64,000 bases of DNA. It comes from SAR116 cluster alpha proteobacterium HIMB100 (lineage in GTDB: Bacteria > Pseudomonadota > Alphaproteobacteria > Puniceispirillales > Puniceispirillaceae). Shown piece by piece: positions 1 through 12,355 of this stretch. The position numbers were made by a program, and so were the translations under genes. Every line of letters begins with the position of its first letter. Within the stretch, counting starts at the first letter, position 1. The DNA lies in assembly GCA_000238815.2 (NCBI GenBank), contig AFXB01000010.1, forward strand, positions 62,001 through 126,000, in the 5' to 3' direction. Below the pieces are notes generated by a model. The model worked only from the letters and a program-made list of their open reading frames with translations, was not told where the DNA came from and searched no databases.

Positions 1-539
1 GCCTCGATATTGACCTGATCCGATCAGGACTTGCTCAATTCAAGGGAGTCGGCAGACGCTTTGATATCAAAGGTGAAGCTGGTGGCATTACAGTAATTGA
101 CGATTATGGCCATCATCCGGTTGAAATTAAAGCCGCACTGGATGCAGGCAGAATGTATTGCGGTGAAAACAAGCTGATTGCTGTGGTTCAGCCCCATCGC
201 TATAGCCGCTTGCGGGATCTGTTCTCAGACTTCTGTGCCTGTTTCAATGAAGCAGATCACGTCATTGTTGCTGATGTATATGCTGCCGGCGAAGCCCCAC
301 TTGAAGGCTTTGAAAAAGACCAGCTGGCTGAAGGATTGCGGGCTTATGGGCACCGTTCCGCTCATGTTCTGGATGCACCAGAAGACCTGGCAAAGACCAT
401 TCTGCCCTACGCGGAATCAGGTGATTTGGTGATGTGTCTGGGAGCGGGATCGATCACGCAATGGGCTGCTGATCTGCCAGCGAATCTGAAGCGTCTGCAA
501 TCAGGCGACCTGACTTCTGAACAAGCGGAGGGGTCATGA
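1..539 (+). CDS. murC: UDP-N-acetylmuramate--L-alanine ligase (MurC), 3' part only
   Basis: This is the C-terminal 178 codons of MurC, the cytoplasmic ATP-dependent ligase that adds L-alanine to UDP-MurNAc in peptidoglycan synthesis. The reading frame is open from base 3, so the gene begins before the window. The Mur-ligase signature DYGHHP is encoded at 102-119, and the segment matches the C-terminal Rossmann-like domain of the family. The stop codon overlaps the murB start in an ATGA arrangement, which points to translational coupling inside the division and cell-wall cluster. The N-terminal and central ATP-binding domains lie outside the window. Confidence 0.95.
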   Translation, partial: LDIDLIRSGLAQFKGVGRRFDIKGEAGGITVIDDYGHHPVEIKAALDAGRMYCGENKLIAVVQPHRYSRLRDLFSDFCACFNEADHVIVADVYAAGEAPLEGFEKDQLAEGLRAYGHRSAHVLDAPEDLAKTILPYAESGDLVMCLGAGSITQWAADLPANLKRLQSGDLTSEQAEGS

Positions 540-1474
540 TGTTGTCTGCCGATAAATTTACAGGAGTGAACGGACAGCTGCAGCCGATGGCTGAACTGGC
601 TGGACTGACCTGGATGCGGGTTGGTGGCCCTGCCGATTGGCTGTTCACCCCTGCTGATATCAGCGACCTGCAGAATTTCCTGCGTCAATGTCCAGAAGAT
701 GTGCCGATAACCTGTTTAGGTGCTGGCTCAAACTCACTAATTCGTGATGGGGGCATGGATGGTATTGTGATTCACCTTGCAGCTCATCTGACCAAAATCA
801 CCCATACAGACAACGAAATTTATGCGGAAGCTGGATGCGCCGATAGCGAGGTTGCGCGCTATGCCGCAAAACAGAACTTAACTGGTCTTGAATTTCTGGT
901 GTCCATTCCCGGAACAATTGGCGGCGGCATCGTTATGAATGCTGGCTGTTACGGCACCGAATTCAAAGATGTGTTGATTGAAGGAGAGGGGCTGACCCAT
1001 CAGGGTGAGCAGGTCAATTTCAGCGCTGCTGATCTGCAGCTATCCTATCGCCGCAGCCAGCTGCCCGCAGATATCATTTTAACATCTGCCCGGTTCCGCG
1101 CCGAACCGGGTGATAATGCTGTGATCCGCCAAACCATGAAGCAAATGCTGGCCAACCGGGCTGCCAGTCAACCCGTAGGTGTGCGCACAGGCGGCTCGAC
1201 CTTCGCCAATCCTGATGGGGGTAAAGCCTGGCAACAGATCGATGCTGCTGGCTGTCGCGGCCTGCAAAGAGGCGGGGCGAGTGTTTCAGAAAAACATTGT
1301 AATTTTCTGATTAATCAGGGCACAGCCACCGCGGCGGATATTGAAGAATTAGGTGAAGAGGTCCGGGCCGCTGTTGCCGCACATTCCGGCACAAAGCTCA
1401 GATGGGAAATCAGACGGATGGGCCGACCGCTCAGCAAGCAAAACGCAAATGGAGGTGCAGATGGCCGCACATGA
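536..1474 (+). CDS. murB: UDP-N-acetylenolpyruvoylglucosamine reductase (MurB)
   Basis: MurB is an FAD enzyme that reduces UDP-GlcNAc-enolpyruvate to UDP-MurNAc with NADPH in the cytoplasm. The 312-residue protein has the FAD-binding segment with GAGSN near residue 61, the block IPGTIGGG, and GGSTFANP followed by a C-terminal substrate-binding region. Length and motifs fit the shorter (type II) MurB group. The start ATG overlaps the murC stop; a second ATG lies directly after it at 539 and cannot be excluded. The 3' end overlaps the ddl start by 14 bases, continuing the tightly packed operon. Confidence 0.95.
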   Translation: MMLSADKFTGVNGQLQPMAELAGLTWMRVGGPADWLFTPADISDLQNFLRQCPEDVPITCLGAGSNSLIRDGGMDGIVIHLAAHLTKITHTDNEIYAEAGCADSEVARYAAKQNLTGLEFLVSIPGTIGGGIVMNAGCYGTEFKDVLIEGEGLTHQGEQVNFSAADLQLSYRRSQLPADIILTSARFRAEPGDNAVIRQTMKQMLANRAASQPVGVRTGGSTFANPDGGKAWQQIDAAGCRGLQRGGASVSEKHCNFLINQGTATAADIEELGEEVRAAVAAHSGTKLRWEIRRMGRPLSKQNANGGADGRT

Positions 1475-2369
1475 TCGCCGTGTTGCTGTTCTGATGGGCG
1501 GCTGGACTTCAGAAGCCGCTGTCAGCCGTGTTTCCGCGAGCTTCTGCAGCAAGGCAGCACGTCTGGCTGGCTGGGACACGGTGGATGTGGAGCTCGATCG
1601 GGATCTGATGGAAAAGCTTGACGACATCCAGCCAGACCGCGTGTTCAATGCTTTGCATGGGCAGATAGGTGAAGATGGTTCTGTTCAGGGCCTTTTGAAC
1701 ATTCTGAACATCCCTTACACGCATAGCGGTGTTTTGGCCTCTTCGATGGCAATGGATAAAATCAGCTCTCGCCTGATTTTCAGCTCTGTCGGCATTTCTG
1801 TGCCGTCTTTGCTGGCGCTTCAAGAAGACAGCCATGTTCAGCCAGCCGATTTTACCGGTGATTATGTGATCAAACCACGTAATGACGGCTCGAGCGTTGG
1901 AGTTGTGATTGTCAAAGACGGCCAGCCTGCCCCGGAACGCAGCCGCTGGGATGCCAGCACCCAATTGATTGCTGAAGAATATATCCCGGGCCGAGAGCTG
2001 ACTGTATCTGTTCTTGATGGCCGCGCCCTATGCGTCACCGAAATACATGTGCCAGACGAATTCTATGATTTCGATGCCAAATATAAGGTAGGTGGCTCAC
2101 AACATACTGTGCCTGCAGATATTCCAGAACCCGTGGCCATACTGGCTAGTGACTGGGCTGAGCGGGCCTTTGCCATTCTCGGCTGCCGCGGTGTAGCCAG
2201 AGCTGATTTCAGATGGGATGAAGATGAAGACAGGCTGTATATGCTTGAGGTCAACACCCAGCCTGGAATGACTGCCACATCCCTGACCCCTGAACAAGCC
2301 GCCTTTTGTGGAATTTCAGGTGAAGAGCTCGTCAACCATCTGCTGGAGATTGCGCAATGCGACGACTGA
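1461..2369 (+). CDS. ddl: D-alanine--D-alanine ligase (Ddl)
   Basis: Ddl is the ATP-grasp ligase that makes the D-Ala-D-Ala dipeptide used by MurF. The start at 1461 was chosen because a strong ribosome binding site (GGAGGT, 1451-1456) lies just upstream and the protein then begins a few residues before the family N-terminus VAVLMGGWTSE; the open frame extends further up to 1353 without support. Visible motifs are the ATP-grasp core (YVIKPRNDGSSVGV) and the Mg/substrate region EVNTQPGMT near the C-terminus. About 302 residues, normal for the family. It overlaps both murB and ftsQ, so all three are probably co-translated. Confidence 0.94.
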   Translation: MAAHDRRVAVLMGGWTSEAAVSRVSASFCSKAARLAGWDTVDVELDRDLMEKLDDIQPDRVFNALHGQIGEDGSVQGLLNILNIPYTHSGVLASSMAMDKISSRLIFSSVGISVPSLLALQEDSHVQPADFTGDYVIKPRNDGSSVGVVIVKDGQPAPERSRWDASTQLIAEEYIPGRELTVSVLDGRALCVTEIHVPDEFYDFDAKYKVGGSQHTVPADIPEPVAILASDWAERAFAILGCRGVARADFRWDEDEDRLYMLEVNTQPGMTATSLTPEQAAFCGISGEELVNHLLEIAQCDD

Positions 2370-3157
2370 TCAGCAAATGGGCACAACGCCGGGACGCCTC
2401 GAATACGGGCCGGATCAGCTGGAAAGGCTATACCAGCTTTTTCCTTGCAACTTTGCTGACAGCTAGCAGCGGTGCCCTTTATCTGAAAGCTGACCAGCTC
2501 AAGACGGAATTGACCGATTTCAGCATACAACAGGGGTTCAGCCTCAAATCGATTCAGGTCACCGGACGCAATCATACTGATGCAGATGCCATACGCTCTG
2601 CATTGTCTGACTGGCGTGAAACCTCGATCTTCACAGCTGATCTACAGGCCATTCGCAGCCAGCTGCTGTCTCTGGGCTGGGTAAAGGATGCTGTGGTCAG
2701 CCGCCATCTGCCAGACCGGCTGGTGGTCACGCTATATGAACGTCAGCCTGTAGCCCTGATGCAGACCCCGTCTGGCCATCAACTGATCGATGCTGATGGT
2801 GCGCCGATAACAGGTGCCGATGTCTCTGCTTTTGCGCATTTGGTTGTTGTCTCTGGTGATGGTGCGGCCCAACGCGTGGCGGCTTTATTGGGTATGTTGG
2901 AATCTGAACCTGAGCTATTCACTGATGTCTGGGCCGTACAACTGGTTTCAGAACGGCGGTGGGACGTGCATATGCGTTCTGGTCTGACCATCAAGCTGCC
3001 TGAAGAAGATCCGGTTTTAGCCTGGTCAAGGCTCGCCAAGCTGGAACAGGACACAGCCATCACTGCCCGTGACCTGGCTTCAATCGACCTGCGCGTTCCC
3101 GGCCAGCTGATTGTCAAACCAAATATCCCGATCAGAGGTAAAGGGAGCAAGACATGA
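2357..3157 (+). CDS. ftsQ: cell division protein FtsQ
   Basis: FtsQ is a bitopic inner-membrane divisome protein that bridges early and late division proteins. The 266-residue product has a charged cytoplasmic N-terminus, one transmembrane segment near residues 26-44, and a periplasmic POTRA domain (about 53-122, containing SIQVTGRNHT and GWVKDAVVSRHLPD) followed by the FtsQ beta domain. It sits between ddl and ftsA as in the conserved dcw cluster, overlapping ddl by 13 bases and ftsA by 4. The sequence is divergent outside the POTRA region, as is usual for FtsQ; the position supports the call strongly. Confidence 0.92.
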   Translation: MRRLISKWAQRRDASNTGRISWKGYTSFFLATLLTASSGALYLKADQLKTELTDFSIQQGFSLKSIQVTGRNHTDADAIRSALSDWRETSIFTADLQAIRSQLLSLGWVKDAVVSRHLPDRLVVTLYERQPVALMQTPSGHQLIDADGAPITGADVSAFAHLVVVSGDGAAQRVAALLGMLESEPELFTDVWAVQLVSERRWDVHMRSGLTIKLPEEDPVLAWSRLAKLEQDTAITARDLASIDLRVPGQLIVKPNIPIRGKGSKT

Positions 3158-4452
3158 TTACGCGCCCCAAAATCGTTCCCCGCGGACCCTTTGGCATCCT
3201 TGATCTGGGCTCGTCCAAGCTGGCCTGCCTGATCGCGCAAAAATCTGCCACAGGCGAGGTCAAGCTTCTGGGCCAGTCAATGCATGTGTCAGAGGGTGTC
3301 AAGCAGGGTGAAATTACCGATATGAATAAATTCAGCACCGCAGTTGGCAAGACTGTCAACGCTGCTGAACGGAGTGCAGATACAACGATTTCCACAATCC
3401 ATATAGTGACCCCGGGTGGCAGCCAAAAGCTGAACGCACATACCAGCAAAATAGACCTTCATGATGATGTGATCAGCCGCCGCGATATTACCCGGCTGAT
3501 GCATCAGCAAGGCCAACTCAAGCCCGAAGCTGGCCAGGTAATCATCCAGAAACAGCCCGGGTCCTACCAACTGGATGACCAGAGGCAAATCGATAATCCG
3601 CTGGGTATGTGCGGCCGCGCCCTGGGTATTGACTTTACCACCTTGGCGATGTCGCAAACCAGCTACGCTAACCTTCGTCAGGCAGTTCAGCAATGTCACC
3701 TTGAGCTGGGCTCTGTGCATCACAGTGCGGTGATGTCTGGCCATGCCTGCCTGACCGAAGATGACCGCGAGCTGGGCACATTGCTGATCGATTTCGGCGG
3801 CGGCACAACATCCCTAGCGCTGTTTGCTGATGGCCAGCTGCATTATGTTGGCACGGTACGTATGGGCGGCCTGAATGTAACCCGCGACATCGCCAAAATG
3901 CTGTCAATTTCCATCAGTGATGCAGAACGGCTGAAAGCGATTGACGGTTCAGTCCTTCCTGCAATTGCCGTCACCGAACAGGTAGAGCGGTTCAGTTTTC
4001 CCAGCCAAGGTGATAATTTTGTCTTATCAAACACGCTTTCAGCTGAAGATAATCTGACCTTGCCGAGTGGCCAGGTGATTCAAAGACAGTTCTTAAGCGA
4101 CATTATCCGCACCCGATGTGAAGAAATTTTAGAGGCGACTGATGCGCAACTGAATACAGCAGGATTAGGCCCGGCACGCACCTTTAATCTGGCCCTGACT
4201 GGCGGGGCAAGCCAATTGACGGGTATGTCTGATTTCATATCTGAATTCTGGCAGAAGCCAGTTGCGTTCAGATCACCAACGCCCCTGTCCGGCCCAGAAG
4301 GGCAAATCTCAGGCGGCTCATTTTCTGCCTGTATGGGCCTTGCCCGCCATATCCAGTCTACCGAAGATGACGCGCTTCACATCCACAGAGCCACAGCCAC
4401 AGGCAATAGCATGTTCGGACGTCTGGGTGCCTGGTTCAAGGAGCATATCTGA
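3154..4452 (+). CDS. ftsA: cell division protein FtsA
   Basis: FtsA is the actin-fold ATPase that tethers FtsZ filaments to the inner membrane. The 432-residue protein shows the phosphate-1 motif DLGSSKLACLIA near the N-terminus, the phosphate-2 motif LIDFGGGTTSLALF in the middle, and the adenosine motif LALTGGASQLTGM near residue 350. The C-terminus (MFGRLGAWFKEHI) is an amphipathic helix expected to be the membrane-targeting sequence. The ATG overlaps the ftsQ stop. A 140-base gap with a large stem-loop separates it from ftsZ. Confidence 0.96.
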   Translation: MITRPKIVPRGPFGILDLGSSKLACLIAQKSATGEVKLLGQSMHVSEGVKQGEITDMNKFSTAVGKTVNAAERSADTTISTIHIVTPGGSQKLNAHTSKIDLHDDVISRRDITRLMHQQGQLKPEAGQVIIQKQPGSYQLDDQRQIDNPLGMCGRALGIDFTTLAMSQTSYANLRQAVQQCHLELGSVHHSAVMSGHACLTEDDRELGTLLIDFGGGTTSLALFADGQLHYVGTVRMGGLNVTRDIAKMLSISISDAERLKAIDGSVLPAIAVTEQVERFSFPSQGDNFVLSNTLSAEDNLTLPSGQVIQRQFLSDIIRTRCEEILEATDAQLNTAGLGPARTFNLALTGGASQLTGMSDFISEFWQKPVAFRSPTPLSGPEGQISGGSFSACMGLARHIQSTEDDALHIHRATATGNSMFGRLGAWFKEHI

Positions 4453-4495
4453 GCCATGACGATGCACAGCGCCTCTTTATTTTTGTTTCTTATGA

Positions 4496-4530
4496 CTGTC
4501 CCTGGTCCGTCCAGACCCGGATCAGGACAG
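4496..4530 (+). other. stem-loop in the ftsA-ftsZ intergenic region
   Basis: The arms CTGTCCCTGGTCCG (4496-4509) and CGGATCAGGACAG (4518-4530) form 13 base pairs with one bulged C and one G-U pair around an 8-base loop. No T-run follows, so it is not a simple terminator. It lies about 60 bases before the ftsZ start and could be an mRNA processing or stability element; that role is inferred only. Confidence 0.5.
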
Positions 4531-4592
4531 CCTCATCATCACCAGTGGTCTGATCAAAAGGCACATAAACCCCATAAACAAGGGAGACTATC

Positions 4593-6404
4593 ATGACAAT
4601 CAACCTCAGTGTTCCGCAAACCATGCAGGAATTACGGCCGCGTATCACCGTTATTGGTGTAGGCGGTGCAGGCTGTAACGCAGTCAACAATATGATCGAT
4701 GCCAATCTTGAAGGTGTGGATTTTCTGGTTGCCAATACAGACGGCCAATCACTGGCGCATTCAATGGCGCCCCGCAAAATTCAACTGGGCAGCAGCCTCA
4801 CAGGAGGGCTTGGCGCGGGCTCAAAGCCTGAAATGGGCCGCAAAGCCGCAGAAGAATCTCTGGATGAGGTACTGGCTGAACTTGCGGACAGCCATATGGT
4901 GTTCATCACTGCTGGAATGGGCGGTGGCACCGGAACAGGCGCAGCCCCTGTGATTGCCCGTGCTGCCAAAGAACGGGGTATTCTGACCGTTGGTGTAGTC
5001 ACCAAACCTTTTGATTTTGAAGGCAAGCGCAGAATGGACCAGGCGGATGCAGGGGTGGAAGCCTTGCAAGCTTATGTGGACACACTGATTGTAATTCCAA
5101 ACCAAAATCTGTTCCGTCTTGCGAATGAACGCACAACGCTTGCAGATACCTTCCATATGGCTGATGCGGTGTTGCATCAAGGTGTTTGTGGGGTTACAGA
5201 CCTGATGATCAAGCCAGGACTGATTAATCTGGACTTTGCCGATATTCGCGCTGTGATGTCTGAAATGGGCAAAGCGATGATGGGCACAGGCGAGGCATCT
5301 GGCGAGACCCGGGCCACAGAAGCAGCTGAATCAGCTATCAATAACCCGCTTCTGGATGACAGTTCAATGAAAGGTGCACGTGCGGTTCTGATCAATATCA
5401 CCGGCGGCATGGACATGACTCTGTTTGAGGTAGATGAAGCTGCCAACCGTATCCGGGCTGAAGTCGATCCAGACGCAACCATCATTTTTGGCTCAGCCTT
5501 TGATGAAAAACTGGACGGAGTTATGCGGGTCTCTGTCGTGGCAACAGGCATAGATGCGTTGTCACAAAGCGTCCCTTTGCCCTTTGCTGAAACCGACACA
5601 CAGGCAATGGCGCCAGCTGTACCGGCAATGCCCGCACCAAAGATGAAGCAGGTCATTAATTTTGGTGGCCTTGCCGCCTCGTCAACACCCGCTGTTGAAC
5701 CTGAACCACAGCAAAAAGACACAGCAGCTGAAGATGTGCAGACAGATGCACCACAAAGTGCTGCGCCGTCTCTGAGCGCCCAGCTTCAGCCAGAAGCAGA
5801 AGCAGATGTCACACAGACAGCCACAGCTGAAGCCACCTCGCCAGAAGCAACCGAAACCGCTTCTGAAAGTGCGCAGCTGGACCTAGAGGATGTAACCAGT
5901 ACGACACAGGAAGCTGAGTCAGCCGAGGCTCCGGCACCTGTAGCCGAGCAAGTCGCTTCAGAAGCTGCGCCTGAGCAAGCTGAACATTCTGCCCGTCCGG
6001 CCAGCCACGAACAGGCCAAAGTGATCCGCAGGGCCGCTTATGTGCCAGCAGCTGCAAAGGATGTCGGTACAGATGATGAGGTGGTCCAGACAGCGGCAGT
6101 CGCCAACCCGTCACGCCCCAGCCTGTTGAACCGGTTCTCCGGCATTTGGTCTTCCAAGCCATCTGATCAGCCTAAGGGGACAACACCAACAGAGCAGGCC
6201 AAAGACAAGCCAGCTGTAAAATCAGAACCAGTATTGAACCGGGCAGATGTCACCCTGCCAACAGTAGAAGAGCCAACCATTATGGACCTTCCCGCTGTTG
6301 ACGTGGTACAGCCCAGCCTGCCGGTAACTGCAGCACCACAGGAAGATTCTGATCATGATGACGATCTAGATATTCCGGCATTCCTGCGGCGTCAGGCCAA
6401 CTAA
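4593..6404 (+). CDS. ftsZ: cell division GTPase FtsZ
   Basis: FtsZ is the tubulin-like GTPase that forms the division ring. The N-terminal about 320 residues form the GTPase and T7-loop domains: [13 protein letters not shown] near residue 23, and the tubulin signature GGGTGTG at residues 110-116. A linker of more than 250 residues, rich in Ala, Glu, Pro and Thr, follows; the protein ends with the conserved peptide DIPAFLRR that binds FtsA and other partners. At 603 residues it is much longer than gamma-proteobacterial FtsZ (about 380), as is common in Alphaproteobacteria. A GGGAG ribosome binding site precedes the ATG. A strong terminator follows at 6435. Confidence 0.98.
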   Translation: MTINLSVPQTMQELRPRITVIGVGGAGCNAVNNMIDANLEGVDFLVANTDGQSLAHSMAPRKIQLGSSLTGGLGAGSKPEMGRKAAEESLDEVLAELADSHMVFITAGMGGGTGTGAAPVIARAAKERGILTVGVVTKPFDFEGKRRMDQADAGVEALQAYVDTLIVIPNQNLFRLANERTTLADTFHMADAVLHQGVCGVTDLMIKPGLINLDFADIRAVMSEMGKAMMGTGEASGETRATEAAESAINNPLLDDSSMKGARAVLINITGGMDMTLFEVDEAANRIRAEVDPDATIIFGSAFDEKLDGVMRVSVVATGIDALSQSVPLPFAETDTQAMAPAVPAMPAPKMKQVINFGGLAASSTPAVEPEPQQKDTAAEDVQTDAPQSAAPSLSAQLQPEAEADVTQTATAEATSPEATETASESAQLDLEDVTSTTQEAESAEAPAPVAEQVASEAAPEQAEHSARPASHEQAKVIRRAAYVPAAAKDVGTDDEVVQTAAVANPSRPSLLNRFSGIWSSKPSDQPKGTTPTEQAKDKPAVKSEPVLNRADVTLPTVEEPTIMDLPAVDVVQPSLPVTAAPQEDSDHDDDLDIPAFLRRQAN

Positions 6405-6434
6405 ACTCTGGCTTGCGCCCTGCCCCATCTTCAG

Positions 6435-6464
6435 CCCCTGCCTGCTTCAGGCAGGGGATTTTTT
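6435..6464 (+). terminator. rho-independent terminator after ftsZ
   Basis: A perfect 10-bp stem (CCCCTGCCTG / CAGGCAGGGG) with a 3-base loop is followed by ATTTTTT. It closes the mur-fts transcript 30 bases after the ftsZ stop, so lpxC should have its own promoter. Confidence 0.9.
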
Positions 6465-6573
6465 CGTTACTGCGGTGATGTTTTTTTCAAATGCAACAAT
6501 CTGTAACTAAAAGTGATTTGTATCCGCTAACTGATTTTTTTAGGTTAACTTGGCTGGAAGGGGTGAAAACATC

Positions 6574-7518
6574 ATGGCAACTAGTCCTACAGATTTGCAA
6601 TGCACACTGGCCAGACCCGTTGAGGTCGGCGGCATTGGCGTGCATTCAGGACGATATATAGACGTCACGCTTCACCCTGCACCAGCTAACCATGGTATCA
6701 TCTTCCACCGCACAGATGTCGTGGAAAGCGATAATGTTATTCCGGCAACAATCCATTATGCTGTGCCGCACCAATTATGTACGCGCATCCAGAATCAGGA
6801 CGGTATTGGCATCAATACAATCGAACATTTCATGGCGGCCTTTCACGGTCTGGGTATTGATAATCTGCTGATCGAAATTGACGGCCCGGAAATGCCTATT
6901 CTTGATGGCAGCGCGACACCAATTATCAATCTTCTGACTAAAGCTGGCATCGAAAAACAATCTGTGGCGAAACAGGTTTTGGTAATCGTTGATGATGTGG
7001 AAATTGATTTGGGCAATGGGCGGCATGCACGCTTATCACCAAATGAACAGCTTGAGCTGGATGTCTGCATCGATTTTGATGATAGCCTGATCGGAAAGCA
7101 ATCTCTGGTTTACAGTCACGACACAAGCACATTTGAAAGCAATCTTGCTGACGCACGGACATTTTGCATGCTCAAAGATGTGGAAGCTATGCGCAATAGC
7201 GGCCTTGCCAGAGGTGGTTCACTCGACAATGCGGTTGTGGTTCATGATGGCGCTGTGTTGAATGATGGTGGGCTGCGATCTGATGATGAATTTGTGCGAC
7301 ATAAAGCACTTGATTGTTTAGGGGATTTGTATCTGTTTGGAATGGCGGTGCGCGCCAAACTCACGGCGTCTCGTCCAGGCCACGCCCTCAGCACCAAATT
7401 ATTACAAGCTGTGATGGCTCGCCCGGAATCGTTTGTTATCGAAAATCCGGCTGAACCCCAAACCCTCCAGACCGGAACCTGGGCATATCCTGAAGCGGCT
7501 GTTGCGGCTCATTCCTGA
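6574..7518 (+). CDS. lpxC: UDP-3-O-acyl-N-acetylglucosamine deacetylase (LpxC)
   Basis: LpxC is the zinc deacetylase that commits UDP-3-O-acyl-GlcNAc to lipid A synthesis. The ATG at 6574 is preceded by AAGGGG at 6558-6563; an in-frame TTG at 6550 is less likely. The product is about 314 residues. The two-domain family signatures are visible: the zinc-site region NTIEHFMAAFHGLGIDN, then a second half ending with HKALDCLGDLYLFG, whose His and Asp are zinc ligands. The gene stands alone between the ftsZ terminator and bamD. An outer membrane containing LPS is implied. Confidence 0.95.
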   Translation: MATSPTDLQCTLARPVEVGGIGVHSGRYIDVTLHPAPANHGIIFHRTDVVESDNVIPATIHYAVPHQLCTRIQNQDGIGINTIEHFMAAFHGLGIDNLLIEIDGPEMPILDGSATPIINLLTKAGIEKQSVAKQVLVIVDDVEIDLGNGRHARLSPNEQLELDVCIDFDDSLIGKQSLVYSHDTSTFESNLADARTFCMLKDVEAMRNSGLARGGSLDNAVVVHDGAVLNDGGLRSDDEFVRHKALDCLGDLYLFGMAVRAKLTASRPGHALSTKLLQAVMARPESFVIENPAEPQTLQTGTWAYPEAAVAAHS

Positions 7519-7530
7519 TCAGCTGATCAG
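7515..7530. repeat. 16-bp perfect palindrome at the lpxC stop
   Basis: CTGATCAGCTGATCAG includes the lpxC stop TGA. It is its own reverse complement. It is built of two copies of CTGATCAG, so it may simply reflect sequence bias; no role is claimed. Confidence 0.4.
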
Positions 7531-7684
7531 CCAACATGCACACAGCCACTATCTGCGCCATAGGCCATCATTTTATCTTTTCACAGCCACGACAACTCGT
7601 TATCTTGGTCACAGCATCTGGTTTGTGTTCCCCGTCAAGCAGACAGAACAGACCACACGCACGCTTTGAAGGATTAACGACCAC

Positions 7685-8548
7685 ATGATTTTGCCGTTCG
7701 CCCGCCTCCTCCAGGATCCACCGCTGTCCAAGGCCATTAACCGGATTTTGGCGGCAACCTTTCTAGCAGTGGCACTCGGGGCGTGTTCAGGTGGGGATGA
7801 ACAAGAAGATTTGGTTGCACAGGTCGAGCAGCCAGTTGATGAGCTTTATAATGAGGCGTTGAATACAGCATTGTCAGGCAACCCTGTACAGGCTGCGCCG
7901 AAATTTGAAGAAGTAGAGCGTCAGCACCCCTATTCAACATGGGCCGTCAAAGCGCAGGTTATGGCCGCGTGGTCATTCTATGAAGCAAATGATTATGCGC
8001 AGGCAGAAGCCAGCCTCGACCGTTTCATTCAGCTCTATCCCGCGGATTCACTAACCGAATATGCTTATTATCTGAAAGCGCTGGTCTTTTATGAACAAAT
8101 CGTCGATGTGGAACGTGATGCAGATATGACCCGCCGCGCCCTGTTTGCGTTTGAAGATCTGTTGCGCCGGCACCCTGATGGTCCGTATTCCCGGGACGCG
8201 CAATTAAAGGCTGATCTGGCACGTTCACATTTGGCGGGTAAAGAAATGGCAGTTGGCCGGTTCTATTTAAACCAGGGTCATTATGCAGCTGCGCTGACCC
8301 GGTTTGCGATTGTGGTCCGTGATTTTGACCGGACCAATCAGATTCCTGAAGCATTATATCGTATGACCGAGGGGTATTTGTCACTTGGGCTGACCGAAGA
8401 AGCTGACCGTGTGGCTGAGGTAGCGAATTATAATTTTCCTGATTCAGTCTGGACAGCACGCCTGAATGAGGTACATGAAAACCCGAACAGAAGCGGGCCA
8501 AAAGGGCTTCTGGGCAGCTTGGCAGACCGTGCCTTATCTCTGTTCTGA
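7685..8548 (+). CDS. bamD: outer-membrane assembly lipoprotein BamD
   Basis: BamD is an essential lipoprotein of the BAM complex that inserts beta-barrel proteins into the outer membrane. The 287-residue product has a basic N-terminus, a hydrophobic segment and a lipobox LGAC with the acylated Cys at residue 34. The mature part consists of TPR repeats, with YNEALNTALSGNPVQAAPKFEEVERQ-type helices and the family pattern of Tyr-Pro turns (HPYSTWA, YPADSLTEYAYYLKAL). An AAGGA lies 11 bases before the ATG. It is followed after 12 bases by recN. Confidence 0.92.
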   Translation: MILPFARLLQDPPLSKAINRILAATFLAVALGACSGGDEQEDLVAQVEQPVDELYNEALNTALSGNPVQAAPKFEEVERQHPYSTWAVKAQVMAAWSFYEANDYAQAEASLDRFIQLYPADSLTEYAYYLKALVFYEQIVDVERDADMTRRALFAFEDLLRRHPDGPYSRDAQLKADLARSHLAGKEMAVGRFYLNQGHYAAALTRFAIVVRDFDRTNQIPEALYRMTEGYLSLGLTEEADRVAEVANYNFPDSVWTARLNEVHENPNRSGPKGLLGSLADRALSLF

Positions 8549-8560
8549 GGGCAGCCCCTC

Positions 8561-12345
<3,785 letters not shown>

Positions 12346-12355
12346 CCACCCTTTA

